Origin: a virus
DNA: 64,000 nt
IMG/VR virus record: IMGVR_UViG_3300025108_000015
Span: 114,234 to 178,233 of that record
Reading direction: 5' to 3' (one strand)
The notes beneath the pieces are model-generated. The model saw only the letters and a list, made by a program, of their open reading frames with translations, was not told the origin of the DNA and did no database searches. Every line of letters starts with the position of its first letter. Positions within the stretch are counted from its first letter, which is position 1. This document shows positions 8,923 to 18,430 of the stretch, piece after piece. The position numbers and the translations under genes are program-made.

Positions 8923-11013
8923 ATGATTTATAGAATATATCCAAAAAAAGACGCAACCATATACGAAGACTCCGCTCGTAAAAATCAAAACACGGGTAAG
9001 GATGAGATTCTTGAAATCGGTAAGTTTTACGATACTGATAACACCTCTTTATTGGGTAATAGTAGAGCACTCATTGAATTTGATTTAAAAGAAATATCAT
9101 CTTCAATAGCCAATGGGGACATCACATCACCACAATATAGATTGAGAGTTGAGAATATTGAAAGTCGTGAAATTCAATCTGAATACGACTTATTTGTATA
9201 TCCGTTATATGAGGGGTTTACCGAAGGACTTGGTTCTCAAGATGACAAACCACACAATGAATCAGATGTTAGTTGGGTAACACGAAGTTTATCAGAAGGG
9301 TGGGATATATTGAATTCCACAGTTGGTAAGCCAGTTGACCCATCATTAATTCCAGCACTTGAAACTTACTACAACTTTAATTCAAATGCAGGTAACTTTG
9401 AGTTAGTTGAACCAATACTTGGTACTGATGGTAGTTCACCATCATTACAAGCAATCGATGGGGCATTGGTGTTATCGGCATCCAACTATGGTGGTGGAAC
9501 TGCCGCTCTATCCTCATCATTGGATGAAGGTAAAGTCTACACAATATCATTTGACGCAAAGCAATTGTCGTTATCTGGAATTGATTTTAGAGTATATAAG
9601 CCAGATGGTTCATATTATGATGATAGTGAAGTTAGTGGTTATTTTGATTCATTATTGGGTAGTAAATCATATGAGATGTCATTCACAGGCTCGGCTGCTG
9701 TAAATGGTAATAAGATACATAAAGTCTTATTTACATTCTTTGATGATAATGGTAGTAACGGGTCGGATGGTCAGCTTGATAACTTCTTCGTATACAGTAA
9801 TGTAGAGAATGATGTAATATTTCTTGACCAATTCAATATAGATGGTGACCTACCATCTACGTATGTTGTAAATGACATTATTTTAAGTGAACACCAATCT
9901 AAACAAATCACCACTATTAAAGATGGTGTACTGATAATGTCAGCGTCAAATTTCGGTGGTGCTACATTAAATCGTAAAGCAACATTACAAGACACACTAA
10001 TATACACAGCAAGTTTTAGTATAGATCCAGGAACAATACATACAAGTTCAGCTGATGGGTCTCCATCCGGTATTGTATTTAGTATTCAAGAACCTGATGG
10101 TAGGCTTTTAGACTCGTCTGAATATTTACAAAACTCATATGTATCAAACTTAACATCGTCAAACGATGTCACGGTATTTTTTAAAGCACAACAGGATGGG
10201 AATCACAACTTTAGATTTACATTCTTTGGTAGTGGTAGTGGTGATTTTAGTGGGTCTTTAGATAATTTCTCACTCAAAACCCCAAATGTATTAACGTCTT
10301 CATATTATACTGATTTTAAATACGATGCGCACTGGATTTCTAATCAAGGTGGTGGTACATGGTTTACTTCATCATTCAACACAGGTAAACATTACTACCA
10401 ATCTTTTGATAAGTACACGTCTAATTTGGATGTCGAAGTAACTGATTATGTAAATGATTGGTTGGATGGTACACGAACCAATAATGGTTTCATTGTTAAA
10501 AAATCTAAAACGGATGAACAATCAACAACTAAGTTTGGTTCAATCAAATTCTTCTCGTCAGATACCAACACAATCTATCCACCGGTATTAGAAGTAAGAT
10601 GGGATGGTGATTCATTCGATACGGGTGCACTATCCGCGCTGAGTGGTGATGATATCATACTATATGTTAAGAATTTGTCAACTGAGTATAAAGAAAGTTC
10701 CAAAGCCAAGATTAGAGTCTATGGTAGAGAACGTTTTCCGGCACGTACATTTTCATCAACATCAAATTACAAATTGGTTAAATACCTACCAGCTACCTCA
10801 TACTACTCGGTAGTTGATGCTGAAACAGAACAGGTAATTATTCCGTTCGACACTACTTATACTAAGGTGGGTTGTGACTCCGAAGGTAACTATTTTAACT
10901 TTTGGTTTAATGGACTTCAACCGGAACGATTCTATAAGTTTATATTTAGGGTAGACCAGAATAGTACAACAAAATATTATGATGATAACTTCTATTTTAA
11001 GGTGGTTAGATAA
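8923..11013 (+). CDS. Virion structural protein: DNRLRE-like domain split by two beta-sandwich modules
   Basis: 696 residues. The start (P-K-K-D-A-T-I-Y, then R-A-L-I-E-F-D-L near residue 50) and a later part (G-S-I-K-F-F-S-S-D, P-P-V-L-E-V-R-W near 540-560) resemble one DNRLRE-type beta domain. Between them lie two tandem modules of about 155 residues, marked by D-G-A-L-V-L-S-A-S-N-Y-G-G (near 178) and D-G-V-L-I-M-S-A-S-N-F-G-G (near 333), each ending in a (F/L)-D-N-F motif as in carbohydrate-binding beta-sandwiches. A C-terminal domain of about 130 residues follows. It lies between gp6 and a gp7-like gene, so it is probably a peripheral baseplate or fibre-attachment protein; glycan binding is inferred. 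Confidence 0.65.
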   Translation: MIYRIYPKKDATIYEDSARKNQNTGKDEILEIGKFYDTDNTSLLGNSRALIEFDLKEISSSIANGDITSPQYRLRVENIESREIQSEYDLFVYPLYEGFTEGLGSQDDKPHNESDVSWVTRSLSEGWDILNSTVGKPVDPSLIPALETYYNFNSNAGNFELVEPILGTDGSSPSLQAIDGALVLSASNYGGGTAALSSSLDEGKVYTISFDAKQLSLSGIDFRVYKPDGSYYDDSEVSGYFDSLLGSKSYEMSFTGSAAVNGNKIHKVLFTFFDDNGSNGSDGQLDNFFVYSNVENDVIFLDQFNIDGDLPSTYVVNDIILSEHQSKQITTIKDGVLIMSASNFGGATLNRKATLQDTLIYTASFSIDPGTIHTSSADGSPSGIVFSIQEPDGRLLDSSEYLQNSYVSNLTSSNDVTVFFKAQQDGNHNFRFTFFGSGSGDFSGSLDNFSLKTPNVLTSSYYTDFKYDAHWISNQGGGTWFTSSFNTGKHYYQSFDKYTSNLDVEVTDYVNDWLDGTRTNNGFIVKKSKTDEQSTTKFGSIKFFSSDTNTIYPPVLEVRWDGDSFDTGALSALSGDDIILYVKNLSTEYKESSKAKIRVYGRERFPARTFSSTSNYKLVKYLPATSYYSVVDAETEQVIIPFDTTYTKVGCDSEGNYFNFWFNGLQPERFYKFIFRVDQNSTTKYYDDNFYFKVVR

Positions 11014-11519
11014 TGAATAAACGTGGCGTAAGACGTAATGGTAGAGGTCAGATAATCTCATACGAGATTGATGGCGCATCCGATTCTAATGTAGATTCAC
11101 AAATATATGGTGATGTTACACTTACATCGGATGATAATAATTATAGTAGTACTATAAAGCATGACTTGATACAAAGGTCAAGTCGGCCATTTTTTAATTC
11201 AGACCAGCAGCCAATATCTGTTTCGTATGAAACGTATACTGATGTTGAATTTTCTGATGAGTTTATAAATGAAGTAGATATTAAGGAACCACGTGATGTG
11301 TTTGCTGTATTTACGTTCCAATCTTTAGTAAGAAATATAAATGAAGGTGTGGTAGGCCCAACGGCAGGTCCAACCGGCCCACAAGGTACGACAGGTCCAA
11401 CAACAGGTTTTGGTTCAACAACTCCAACGACAGGTTTTGGCTCAACCGGTCCAGGCCGACCATCCCCAACACCGTCACCAAGCGGACCTTCGGGTGGTGG
11501 ATTTAAAGGCGGACTATAA
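11013..11519 (+). CDS. Small structural protein with Gly/Pro/Thr-rich collagen-like tail
   Basis: 168 residues. The first ~105 form a compact-looking domain of unknown family. From about residue 110 the chain is low-complexity, with G-P-T, G-P-Q and G-F-G-S-T repeats and then S-P-T-P-S-P-S-G-P. This resembles the collagen-like proteins at the far end of the window, but short. Its ATG overlaps the previous stop by one base and the next gene follows by 3 bases. It is probably a minor baseplate or fibre component; function unknown. Confidence 0.6.
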   Translation: MNKRGVRRNGRGQIISYEIDGASDSNVDSQIYGDVTLTSDDNNYSSTIKHDLIQRSSRPFFNSDQQPISVSYETYTDVEFSDEFINEVDIKEPRDVFAVFTFQSLVRNINEGVVGPTAGPTGPQGTTGPTTGFGSTTPTTGFGSTGPGRPSPTPSPSGPSGGGFKGGL

Positions 11520-11522
11520 TAT

Positions 11523-14500
11523 ATGTCATTGGATAGATTTAAAAATAAAGAAGAAGTTGTTGGGTTCGTTCCAACCTATGGAAACACATTTAACGATGGT
11601 GTCGATGGTACTCTTAGACCATTAACTGTAAATGATGTTGATGGTACACTTGCGCCCGGAGTTTTATCAAAACTCAGACCCAACATGGAACGTCATGTAT
11701 ATTCTGGTGAAAACTTATTAAAGTCAACATACAAACTACCAATACCATATTCTGAAAATGGTAACACGTATCCACTAATAACATTACAGCCTGAGAAAGA
11801 TATCCGTGATGATGGATACTTACAAGGAGTTTATAGTATAGTTTACAACTTCATGCATAAATTAAATGATGGTGTAAAAGTTAAAGCTATTGGTGGTGAT
11901 AGGACTGAAGTATTACTTACTGTAAAAGACCCATACCAAATTTCGGAAGCGTCTATCATTAATGGGAACGTGGGTTCAAGTATTAACAAGCCAGTTATCA
12001 CTTCTAATGGAAATCCGGTGGTTGCCAATGCATTGTCAGCGAAATCACTCATGACCGCGTTTCAGTTACCATCCGGACCTATTAATATCAACCCCAATCC
12101 ACTTCCTCGTGATTTTGAAACACTAAAAGACTTATACTTCCAGCGAGCAAACACTGATTCTACCTTTACACAAAATAGACCTGACTTTGTATTGAACTTA
12201 GGTGATAACAATATAATTGATATTGCAAGTGTGTATTTTGACCAAACACGTGTAGGGTTAGAGTTGACTGAGAAATCATATCCAAATCGTGGTGGTAGAT
12301 ATAACCACGATGGTGGTGGTTTGATTTCAACCACGTATGTACCATTCGATAGACTATCAGAAAAGTTAGGTGTATTTACTGAATTTTTAGAAATATACAC
12401 ACCAGCTATCGGTGAACCAACCAAGGTGACTGATGAAAACGGAAATACATTCAATGCTGCTGGGCGCATGACAGGTCGATGGAGAAGATTTTCACTATAC
12501 TATGATGACAATAACCAACTTCAATGGAATGGGGCTAGAACATTTGACATCAATCAAGGTGACTCTAATTTACCAGCAGTAACCCAAGCCCGAAGTGTAA
12601 GGGTTATTGAAACTGGCAAAAAAACTAATACTGATTTAAGTAAACTATACTTAACATACAAAAAATATAATACTGATTTTGCATTTGATGTGAAGGATAT
12701 TGTTGTTAAGTTAGCATCACCATTACCCGATAATATAGTTGTTAATAATTTAGTAGAATTAGATGCACGTATTAAAGAAAGTTGGGTAGAGAAGTTAGTT
12801 ATATTTCCAAGTATAGCTAATGTAAGTAGACCTAACTTTTCACAACCCAACTTTGAGTTAGATATGTCTGATGTTAAAAGTGCGGGTGGTACAGAATGGC
12901 AGAATTGGAACTCGTTGTTAGACGTAAACGCAACAACGTCACAACAATTAATAAATAAATATTTTAGTGGGTCGTTGGGTTCTATTGACTTAAACATAGA
13001 CTATTCTGATTTTAAAAATTATGTACATTTTTCATCCGCAACTGAACGTGTAGATAATTTCTTATACAAATTACAGCAAATCGAAGCTTACGATTCACGA
13101 ATAAACACATTACTTAACGTTAGTGGTTCTGAAGCTATAACCAATATATCTCAATCAATGGTCCGAAGAGATACGTTGATTGGTGGTTTCGATGGATTTG
13201 AAAACCACTTGTATTATTCTGAACAACAAAGTAACTATACCCACTGGTCGTCATCAATATATACTATTAAACCATACCCTAAACAATCAACATTTCCTCA
13301 TGTGTTAAAACCAACTACATCTGTTGAAGGTACAACTTGGTATCAAAACACATACGCTAGCGCATCGTTGTTTGATGAATTTAATGATGCTTCTCTTAGA
13401 AATTCGATACCAATTTACCTAAAAGCAGACCCTCGTAATACAGAGTATATCACATTCGTAGATATGATTGGCCAACACTTTGATATTCAGTGGACATATA
13501 TCAACGCATTAACGAGTATAAATGAACGAGAAGAACACTTCAATGATGGTATGCCTGATGAGGTACTAAAGTCGGTAGCAGACTCTCTTGGGTGGAAATT
13601 GTCAACAGGATATTCAGACGTATCTCTTTGGAAATATGCATTGGGTGTTAATGCGGATGGAACTAAATCACAAACCGGTACGTTGGAATCTAAGCCACGT
13701 GAGCAAATAACACATGAGATTTGGAGACGTATTGTAAATACAATTCCCATGTTGTACAAGACGAAGGGGACTGCTCGTTCAATTAAAGCACTACTATCCA
13801 CATACGGAATCCCACAGGCATTCTTGAAGATTCGTGAGTGGGGTGGTCCTACGATATCCACTCGTAAAAGTGTTTATGAGCAAGAACGATTTGTAAACAA
13901 ACTACAAGCGTCACCATCTAAATATATTTCAAATCCATGGGATGATATACAGTCTGATAGACCAAACTCAATTGAGGTTATTGGTAAAATGCCTAAAGGT
14001 AATTATCATATCTTACGATTGAGTGATACATCTGATAATGTAGATTTATTTTGGGACTACTTAAATGAAACCGCAAGGCTTAGGTTACGTGTAAATAGTA
14101 CTGATATCATATCATCATCATATGTTCCTTATAAAGAACGTAGAGAAGTTGCGATATCTTTGAATTCAAGTTCAATTGACATCAACGCTGCGTGGGTTGA
14201 TGATTGGGGTGAACTACTCGCAAACCCAACAGCAACATTAAGTGGTGGTAACTCAACATTCAATAGTGTATGGACCTCAACGGGAACAGTTCAAGTACCT
14301 GGTCCTACAACGGATACAAATGTAAACTCATATGAGACCGCAAGTATTCAAGAGATTAGATATTTCAGAGATACTATCTCAAATGAAATCATAACCGAAC
14401 ACGCTAAGAATAGAGAAGCATATTTTAGTGATGACAACACAACTGATTTAGATATTGATACTTCATTCGATAAGTTGATGTATCGAATATTTCCAGATAG

Positions 14501-15863
14501 TGGATTCAAAACCAATAGTGGTTCTATAAGCTCCATACACCCAAATCAAAGATTTACATCATCTGATACTGGATTAGTGTTGTCAGCATCATTAGTAAAT
14601 ATGAAGCCATCTGATTTAGTTGGTGAAGTTGATACTCAGTATGTTACCATACCATCAATGGGTGCATTAAATCTGATGAACAACAAAATTAGAATTGAAT
14701 CATCTTCATTAAAAGGTCCATTGAGTATAGATAAATCAAATGAGGTATCTCAGTTCGATTATGCTCCAGTTGATTCTAATTTATTAGGTACTTACTTCTC
14801 AACAACCGACACTGTAAACTCGGACATATATAATTCTGAGGGATATTTCGAAGCTGATGATTGGGTGGGTGATACTGATAAGAGATATAATGAGGATTAC
14901 CCATTACTAAAGTATAGAGCTAAGAATTATTTCCAAAAATACACTACGGGTACTTCATTGGATTTGATTATGGATATGTTATCTCGTTATGATATGTCTG
15001 TATTCGACCAAATAAAACAACTAATTCCAGCACGTGTGGATTGGCATAAGGGTATATTGATAGAACCTCATGTGTTTGAACGTAATAAGTTTCAGAGAGA
15101 ACGTGGTGTGTCTATATCTAGCCATTATTATGAAGGTACTATATCAGTAGGTGATGGTATAATTACAGCAAGTAGAAACGATTATGGTTTAAGTAGTGGG
15201 TCATCTCGTCCAGATGGGGTTGTGAGTCTATATGATTACGAACCATCTACTTATAAATTTGACATTGCTACTTTGAGTGGGGATACCTACGTAACACGAT
15301 ATAATGGTTATTGGGAGTACTCCCCAACCGGTTCCACTATTTTAGAGGCTCGACCTTCTAAAATATATTTAGAACCAAAATACTTCTTCGCTACTAATGA
15401 AGATGCTGTGACAATGACACCGAATTCAACTTCGTTTCATTATACGGATGTACAAGACACTAGACTACCACTTTCATTTCAAAACCTATTTTATAATGGT
15501 TGTAAGGTAAGTAGTGATTCGTTAACCACGGATTCACAAGACACACCCGATGGTGGGCCGGTAGTTGAAATAACAAAAGTAGACCCGAACGTTATAGTAT
15601 TCTCTGGTCAAACTGGAGATGTGTTAGCTAACGAACAAAAAACAAAACCAAAATTAGTTAGTATCATGCCGGCTGACGCATTGATTTCGGTTAAAAAAGA
15701 AAACGATAAACTAAAACGACAATTACCATCCGCTGACCTTGAAAGGCAATCGTTAAAACCACTACCATTTGTAGTGAAATTGCCAAAACCTAAGTTTAGA
15801 TTTAAAGAAAATACAGAAAATAAATTACTAAAAGGTATACTAAAAAGGTTTAATCGGAGATGA
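11523..15863 (+). CDS. Large baseplate wedge protein, gp7/tail-protein-I-like
   Basis: 1446 residues. Around residues 675-780 is a stretch resembling phage tail protein I: G-M-P-D-E-V-L-K-S-V-A-D-S-L-G-W, then N-T-I-P-M-L-Y-K-T-K-G-T-A-R-S-I-K, where a short helix pair precedes a K-G-T turn. In contractile systems the I protein follows W (gp25) and J (gp6), and in T4 that place is filled by gp7, so this is probably the gp7 equivalent. A LamG-like segment seems to lie in the region 820-940. The C-terminus is Lys-rich. The role (wedge initiation, linking wedge to periphery) is inferred from order and this motif. Confidence 0.62.
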   Translation: MSLDRFKNKEEVVGFVPTYGNTFNDGVDGTLRPLTVNDVDGTLAPGVLSKLRPNMERHVYSGENLLKSTYKLPIPYSENGNTYPLITLQPEKDIRDDGYLQGVYSIVYNFMHKLNDGVKVKAIGGDRTEVLLTVKDPYQISEASIINGNVGSSINKPVITSNGNPVVANALSAKSLMTAFQLPSGPININPNPLPRDFETLKDLYFQRANTDSTFTQNRPDFVLNLGDNNIIDIASVYFDQTRVGLELTEKSYPNRGGRYNHDGGGLISTTYVPFDRLSEKLGVFTEFLEIYTPAIGEPTKVTDENGNTFNAAGRMTGRWRRFSLYYDDNNQLQWNGARTFDINQGDSNLPAVTQARSVRVIETGKKTNTDLSKLYLTYKKYNTDFAFDVKDIVVKLASPLPDNIVVNNLVELDARIKESWVEKLVIFPSIANVSRPNFSQPNFELDMSDVKSAGGTEWQNWNSLLDVNATTSQQLINKYFSGSLGSIDLNIDYSDFKNYVHFSSATERVDNFLYKLQQIEAYDSRINTLLNVSGSEAITNISQSMVRRDTLIGGFDGFENHLYYSEQQSNYTHWSSSIYTIKPYPKQSTFPHVLKPTTSVEGTTWYQNTYASASLFDEFNDASLRNSIPIYLKADPRNTEYITFVDMIGQHFDIQWTYINALTSINEREEHFNDGMPDEVLKSVADSLGWKLSTGYSDVSLWKYALGVNADGTKSQTGTLESKPREQITHEIWRRIVNTIPMLYKTKGTARSIKALLSTYGIPQAFLKIREWGGPTISTRKSVYEQERFVNKLQASPSKYISNPWDDIQSDRPNSIEVIGKMPKGNYHILRLSDTSDNVDLFWDYLNETARLRLRVNSTDIISSSYVPYKERREVAISLNSSSIDINAAWVDDWGELLANPTATLSGGNSTFNSVWTSTGTVQVPGPTTDTNVNSYETASIQEIRYFRDTISNEIITEHAKNREAYFSDDNTTDLDIDTSFDKLMYRIFPDSGFKTNSGSISSIHPNQRFTSSDTGLVLSASLVNMKPSDLVGEVDTQYVTIPSMGALNLMNNKIRIESSSLKGPLSIDKSNEVSQFDYAPVDSNLLGTYFSTTDTVNSDIYNSEGYFEADDWVGDTDKRYNEDYPLLKYRAKNYFQKYTTGTSLDLIMDMLSRYDMSVFDQIKQLIPARVDWHKGILIEPHVFERNKFQRERGVSISSHYYEGTISVGDGIITASRNDYGLSSGSSRPDGVVSLYDYEPSTYKFDIATLSGDTYVTRYNGYWEYSPTGSTILEARPSKIYLEPKYFFATNEDAVTMTPNSTSFHYTDVQDTRLPLSFQNLFYNGCKVSSDSLTTDSQDTPDGGPVVEITKVDPNVIVFSGQTGDVLANEQKTKPKLVSIMPADALISVKKENDKLKRQLPSADLERQSLKPLPFVVKLPKPKFRFKENTENKLLKGILKRFNRR

Positions 15864-15888
15864 TATGGTTAAATAAAATAAAAAACCA

Positions 15889-15896
15889 TATTTATA
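15889..15896 (+). promoter_or_regulatory. TATTTATA late-promoter-like element
   Basis: TATTTATA lies 22 bases before the ATG at 15919, in a 55-base AT-rich gap after the largest baseplate gene. It is one of about a dozen intergenic copies of TA(C/T)TTATA in this window. Confidence 0.45.
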
Positions 15897-15918
15897 TACA
15901 AATAATAGGAAAGAGAAC

Positions 15919-16596
15919 ATGGGATTTTTAGACAATTCATCAGTAACAGTAGACGCTATTCTGACCAAAAAGGGTAGAGAGTTATTAGCAGAGGGACGTG
16001 ACAAGTTCCAAATCACCCAATTCGCATTAGCGGATGATGAGGTTGATTACGAACTATGGAATCCAGCACACTCGTTGGGTTCTGACTACTATGGTATCAT
16101 CATTGAGAATATGCCTGTAATAGAGGCAATCACTGATGAAAACTATGCAATGAAATACAAATTACTTTCATTACCAAAAACGACCACAAGGTTACCATTT
16201 ATATCAGTGTCACCATCAACTATCACTTTAGATGAAGGTGTAAACAATACTATCATGTCGGTGGTAACTAAAAATGGTGGTAACGAAAACTTAGGTTATA
16301 CAGCAATTCTACTTAACAAAGATGCTGGTAGTATTAGTGGTAATGCTGGTGTTCCTGGAAACATAACTCCAATCATAAATGTTGGTACATACAATACCAA
16401 TCAATCACAAACTGTTGTGGGTAAAAATCAATTTACATTCCAATCGGCGGCTAATCTACCAAACGATACCGCAATTTCAACTCGTGTAGTTATCATAGGT
16501 AATGAAACTGGTGGTAGAACTGAGATTGACATAACTGTTAATCCGGTGACTGACGCACAAACAGCAGTAGTGGTTGTAAATAATAATTTAGCTTAA
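15919..16596 (+). CDS. Virion structural protein
   Basis: 225 residues. A conserved-looking N-terminal domain (about 1-95; G-F-L-D-N-S-S-V-T-V-D-A-I-L-T-K-K-G-R-E-L-L) is followed by an Ig-like beta region (about 95-215; S-P-S-T-I-T-L-D-E-G-V). The start A-I-L-T-K-K-G-R is common in T4-like virion proteins of unknown role. TAATAGGAAAGAG provides a ribosome-binding site. It opens a run of four structural genes, likely neck, tail or decoration components. Confidence 0.6.
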   Translation: MGFLDNSSVTVDAILTKKGRELLAEGRDKFQITQFALADDEVDYELWNPAHSLGSDYYGIIIENMPVIEAITDENYAMKYKLLSLPKTTTRLPFISVSPSTITLDEGVNNTIMSVVTKNGGNENLGYTAILLNKDAGSISGNAGVPGNITPIINVGTYNTNQSQTVVGKNQFTFQSAANLPNDTAISTRVVIIGNETGGRTEIDITVNPVTDAQTAVVVVNNNLA

Positions 16597-16612
16597 AAAA
16601 TAGGATAATAAA

Positions 16613-17851
16613 ATGGCAGTACAATCGATAGGTAATACAGGTGGTGGAGGTGGTGGCAACCGCGGAAACCAAGGACCATCTGCTGGCCCAAGCGGTACAT
16701 CAGGTGGTAATAGGGGTGGTTCTCAAAGACCTTCTATTAGTAGGGGAAATCTTCCTGGTCTTGCTCAAGCAGAAACTCTTGCTCAAATTCAAGCAATAGA
16801 TACAGTAGAAAACCAAACTCCGGTAATCCCTGCAGGTGCATATGATTATGGTAGTGGTAAAGTATATACTGCTTTTACTGTCGAAGACATTGTAGAGGGA
16901 AATACACAAAGAATCACACGTGGTTTATGGAGTGGTAAGGTCGGTGAACTAATAACATTCGCTACCTCATCGTTTCAATCGGATACTCAAAAACAATACT
17001 ACCATGAGATATATAATGGAGACCCAACGGATTCAACGAAAGAATCTCAGTTCTCAGTTGCATATGGGCACTACGCTGGTAGTGGTTCATCTAATGATGG
17101 TTCTAATGAAGATTCACCATCAAACGCAATGTACTCACAATTTCAACAAGTATTGTTACCATCTAACCAAACACGATTTACATTTAACGATGTAACTCAA
17201 GATGACGTTTACATCCTAACAATTAATAGAGCCAGAATTAAAGATAAATTAGATCCTGGAAATTGGGAACTTGTATTATCGGGTTCTAATGGTGAGACCC
17301 TTAGACTTATTGATAATAGTGGTGACACTAATCAATTAGGAAACTCAAACAAAAATAAATACAACATCGTATCGGGTTCTTTAACTGATGGTGTACTTAC
17401 CGAGGATGAGGTCTTTGGAGAAGTATATCCTCAATTTGGTGTAATTGTATTATCAGCCGCAGCATTAGACGCTTCAGCATCATTTGGTACTATCAGAACA
17501 ACTAACACTGATGCACAAAACCATAATAAATTGTTTACAGCAATTAGTGGAGCTGCATTTGAGAATCCAGCAAACGGATTCCAAGCTAGAAGTGAAGAAG
17601 AAGTTAAATCAACATTCTTCTTTGTTAGAGCTAAAAATGGTGAATATAATTACTCAAACAACCCATCGTATGTTACGGGTTCAGTTGGTAAGTTAAGACA
17701 ACAAACATTTGTAGGTGACCCTAAGTCATACATTACTTCAGTTGGGTTGTATAACAATGACAATGAACTTTTAGCAATTGCAAAGTTATCTAAACCTTTA
17801 TTGAAATCATTCTCTAATGAAATTCTGATTAAGGTTAAGCTAGACTTTTAA
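16613..17851 (+). CDS. Virion structural protein, Gly-rich N-terminus
   Basis: 412 residues. The first ~45 are very Gly/Pro/Ser-rich (including G-G-G-G-G-G-N-R-G). The centre is beta-rich and unrecognised. The last ~110 residues share a module with the protein at 18430: both contain N-P-S, then Y-I-T-x-x-G-L-Y-N, L-L-A-I-A-K-L and P-L near their ends. The shared C-terminus suggests that both assemble on a common partner or on each other. The surrounding genes are structural. Confidence 0.6.
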   Translation: MAVQSIGNTGGGGGGNRGNQGPSAGPSGTSGGNRGGSQRPSISRGNLPGLAQAETLAQIQAIDTVENQTPVIPAGAYDYGSGKVYTAFTVEDIVEGNTQRITRGLWSGKVGELITFATSSFQSDTQKQYYHEIYNGDPTDSTKESQFSVAYGHYAGSGSSNDGSNEDSPSNAMYSQFQQVLLPSNQTRFTFNDVTQDDVYILTINRARIKDKLDPGNWELVLSGSNGETLRLIDNSGDTNQLGNSNKNKYNIVSGSLTDGVLTEDEVFGEVYPQFGVIVLSAAALDASASFGTIRTTNTDAQNHNKLFTAISGAAFENPANGFQARSEEEVKSTFFFVRAKNGEYNYSNNPSYVTGSVGKLRQQTFVGDPKSYITSVGLYNNDNELLAIAKLSKPLLKSFSNEILIKVKLDF

Positions 17852-17863
17852 CGATGGTCACTC

Positions 17864-18430
17864 ATGGGAATAGCATTAAAAAAAATATTCAATGGTGGTA
17901 TTCAGAGAAGACCATTTAAAGCTCATAAAAGATATGAAGTTACGAATGTAAACCACTCATCATCTTTTGAGATTTCTGTACTTAGGGGTATTTCGGATAA
18001 TGGTACATTAACCGAAGTATCAACGTCAGTGTCGGGTGAAATTGGTGTAGATACATTTTTGACATCATCTCATGGTGTAACTGATGAATTAAATTCTATA
18101 CCACAATATATTGTATGGAATTCAATAAACTCCACATTCTTTAAAAGAAGAACTGATATTAAACTATACGATACAGCTTCAATAGTATCGATTCCACAAA
18201 ATAAATTTGGTGATGGTATAAAGCCGGGTTCTATTTCTATTATTGACAACTCAAATTACCCAGCATCGGCTATACGACTTTATGACCAAAAAGTTGATGA
18301 TGAATATGGATTACTAATCGCAAGTGAACAAACTGGATCGTCATATATTAAGTCAACCGATACTTTAGTTTATTTGGATTTTGAATCAGACACAAGTGAT
18401 AAATCTAACTTTGTAAATAGAATTGTGTAA
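17864..18430 (+). CDS. Hypothetical structural protein
   Basis: 188 residues, beta-rich, unrecognised. It opens with G-I-A-L-K-K-I-F-N-G-G-I-Q-R-R-P-F, a basic N-terminal arm. Its stop overlaps the next ATG by one base, so it is translated together with the LamG-like protein. Position between two proteins that share a C-terminal module suggests all three form one virion substructure. Confidence 0.55.
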   Translation: MGIALKKIFNGGIQRRPFKAHKRYEVTNVNHSSSFEISVLRGISDNGTLTEVSTSVSGEIGVDTFLTSSHGVTDELNSIPQYIVWNSINSTFFKRRTDIKLYDTASIVSIPQNKFGDGIKPGSISIIDNSNYPASAIRLYDQKVDDEYGLLIASEQTGSSYIKSTDTLVYLDFESDTSDKSNFVNRIV

